Source: Rikenellaceae bacterium (GTDB taxonomy: Bacteria; Bacteroidota; Bacteroidia; Bacteroidales; UBA932). Taken from it: a stretch of 6,589 bases of DNA. The notes beneath the pieces were generated by a model. It ran no database searches and was not told the DNA's origin. It saw only the letters and a program-made list of their open reading frames with translations. The first letter of the stretch is position 1; every line of letters begins with the position of its first letter. The stretch is from contig CAAGGO010000092.1 in the NCBI GenBank assembly GCA_900769385.1, forward strand, positions 1-6,589, read 5' to 3'. The position numbers and the translations under genes were made by a program. This document shows, piece after piece, positions 5,721-6,589 of this stretch.

Positions 5721-6589
5721 AATTTTCCTGAAGGAATTTTCTGGAATTGTTGATATGGGTATACATAACCTCATCCACCTCAACAAAATTCACAACCTTG
5801 CGGTACTGCGCCACAAACTCTTCCAGCATAGGGGAAGATTTCAAAGGGCGGCGGAACTCAAGAGCCTGGGCTGCATTGAAAAGCTCAATTGCCAGAATTG
5901 TCTCAACATTGTTCACCACCTTGTAGCATTTGGTTGCCGCATTTGCACCCATACTCACGTGGTCTTCCTGTCCCTGGGATGAATCAATTGTATCCACGCA
6001 GTTTGGCATACACAGCATCTTGTTCTGGCTCACCACACTTGCCTGGGCATATTGCGGAATCATAAATCCACTGTTCAGGCCCGGTTTTGCAACAAGGAAA
6101 GATGGCAATCCCCTTTTTCCCGATATCAACTGATATGTCCTCCTCTCCGAAATGCTTCCAATCTCGGCAATTGCAATTGCAAGGAAATCCAGATTGAGGG
6201 CCAGAGGCTGTCCGTGGAAGTTTCCTGCAGAGATAATGAGGTCTTCGTCGGGAAGAACAGTTGGATTGTCAGTTGCACTGTTGAGTTCTGTTACAAATAC
6301 ATTTTCAATGTGGGCAATTGCATCTTTTGATGCTCCGTGCACCTGAGGAGCACATCTGAACGAGTAAGGGTCCTGCACGTGCTGTTTTGGCTGCTGTGCA
6401 ATCTGGCTCCCTTTAAGGTATTCCAGAATTGTGGCGGCTGTGTGGGCCTGTCCGTTGTGGGGCCTTATTGCATGCACTCCAGGGGTAAAAGGCTCTGTGC
6501 GGCCGTCAAATGCATCTATTGAAAGGGCAGCAATCTTGTCTGCCTGAGCTACCAGTTTTTTTGCTTTTATAAGGTTCCAGATTGCAAAA
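5719..6589 (-). CDS. hutH: Histidine ammonia-lyase, C-terminal part (5' end outside window)
   Basis: First step of histidine degradation: non-oxidative removal of ammonia from L-histidine to give trans-urocanate. The minus-strand frame stays open to the right edge, so the gene continues beyond it. About 289 C-terminal residues are present of a usual length near 500. The part upstream of the internal Met at 6475-6477 reads on smoothly, including D-A-F-D-G-R and I-R-P-H-N-G, so that Met is not the start. Family features seen: Q-D-P-Y-S-F-R-C, T-D-N-P, N-F-H-G-Q-P-L-A-L, E-R-R-T, N-S-G-F-M-I-P-Q-Y and Q-E-D-H-V-S-M (5950-5970); the Glu of this last motif is typical of histidine, as opposed to phenylalanine or tyrosine, ammonia-lyases. 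The Ala-Ser-Gly that forms the MIO electrophile lies in the missing part. First visible gene of the operon; its stop TAG lies 11 bases before hutI. The operon promoter and any regulator site must be off the right side. Confidence 0.96.
   Translation of the reverse strand, partial: FAIWNLIKAKKLVAQADKIAALSIDAFDGRTEPFTPGVHAIRPHNGQAHTAATILEYLKGSQIAQQPKQHVQDPYSFRCAPQVHGASKDAIAHIENVFVTELNSATDNPTVLPDEDLIISAGNFHGQPLALNLDFLAIAIAEIGSISERRTYQLISGKRGLPSFLVAKPGLNSGFMIPQYAQASVVSQNKMLCMPNCVDTIDSSQGQEDHVSMGANAATKCYKVVNNVETILAIELFNAAQALEFRRPLKSSPMLEEFVAQYRKVVNFVEVDEVMYTHINNSRKFLQEN

Noticed and set aside
5391..5753. 120-codon plus-strand open frame opposite the hutI 5' end and the hutH junction
   Set aside because: Ser/Pro-rich shadow of the opposite-strand gene; no independent evidence of coding.
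6475..6477. Met codon as the start of hutH
   Set aside because: The reading frame continues upstream to the window edge with clear HutH sequence (D-A-F-D-G-R region), so it is internal.

Overview
The window is a compact, fully coding stretch of what looks like a Bacteroidales (Bacteroidota) chromosome. The protein families fit this: a single-chain pyruvate:ferredoxin oxidoreductase typical of gut anaerobes, and Bacteroidota-style HutH and HutI. A-rich leaders and mostly weak Shine-Dalgarno (SD) sequences also fit. The genus cannot be fixed from the sequence alone. No mobile element, CRISPR array, tRNA, rRNA or prophage signal was seen.

Left part, plus strand (1-1845): the C-terminal half of nifJ (PFOR). 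It holds the EKR motif, the two-[4Fe-4S] ferredoxin domain and the TPP/proximal-cluster domain. It ends at a 14-bp perfect hairpin (1865-1896) with A and T runs on both sides, which should terminate transcription from both directions.

Right part, minus strand (6589 down to 1899): a tight histidine-utilisation operon read in the order hutH (5' end off the window), hutI, a UlaG-like metallo-beta-lactamase-fold hydrolase, and ftcD (fused glutamate formimidoyltransferase/formimidoyl-THF cyclodeaminase). The intergenic gaps are 11, 50 and 3 bases. The encoded route is histidine to urocanate (HutH), then imidazolonepropionate (a urocanase not in this window), N-formimidoyl-glutamate (HutI), and finally glutamate plus 5,10-methenyl-THF and ammonia (both FtcD domains). 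The carbon skeleton thus enters glutamate metabolism and the one-carbon unit enters the folate pool. PFOR is only a convergent neighbour.

Points most worth a second look: HutI carries amides (Gln261, Asn332) where characterised HutI enzymes have a catalytic Glu and a metal-ligand Asp; an uncharacterised metallohydrolase sits inside the hut operon; PFOR has a Cys-rich insert (C-D-C-C and C-N-C-D-I-C) between its cluster and TPP motifs; and the metallohydrolase has a well-spaced SD in front of an in-frame ATT/ATC rather than in front of its ATG.
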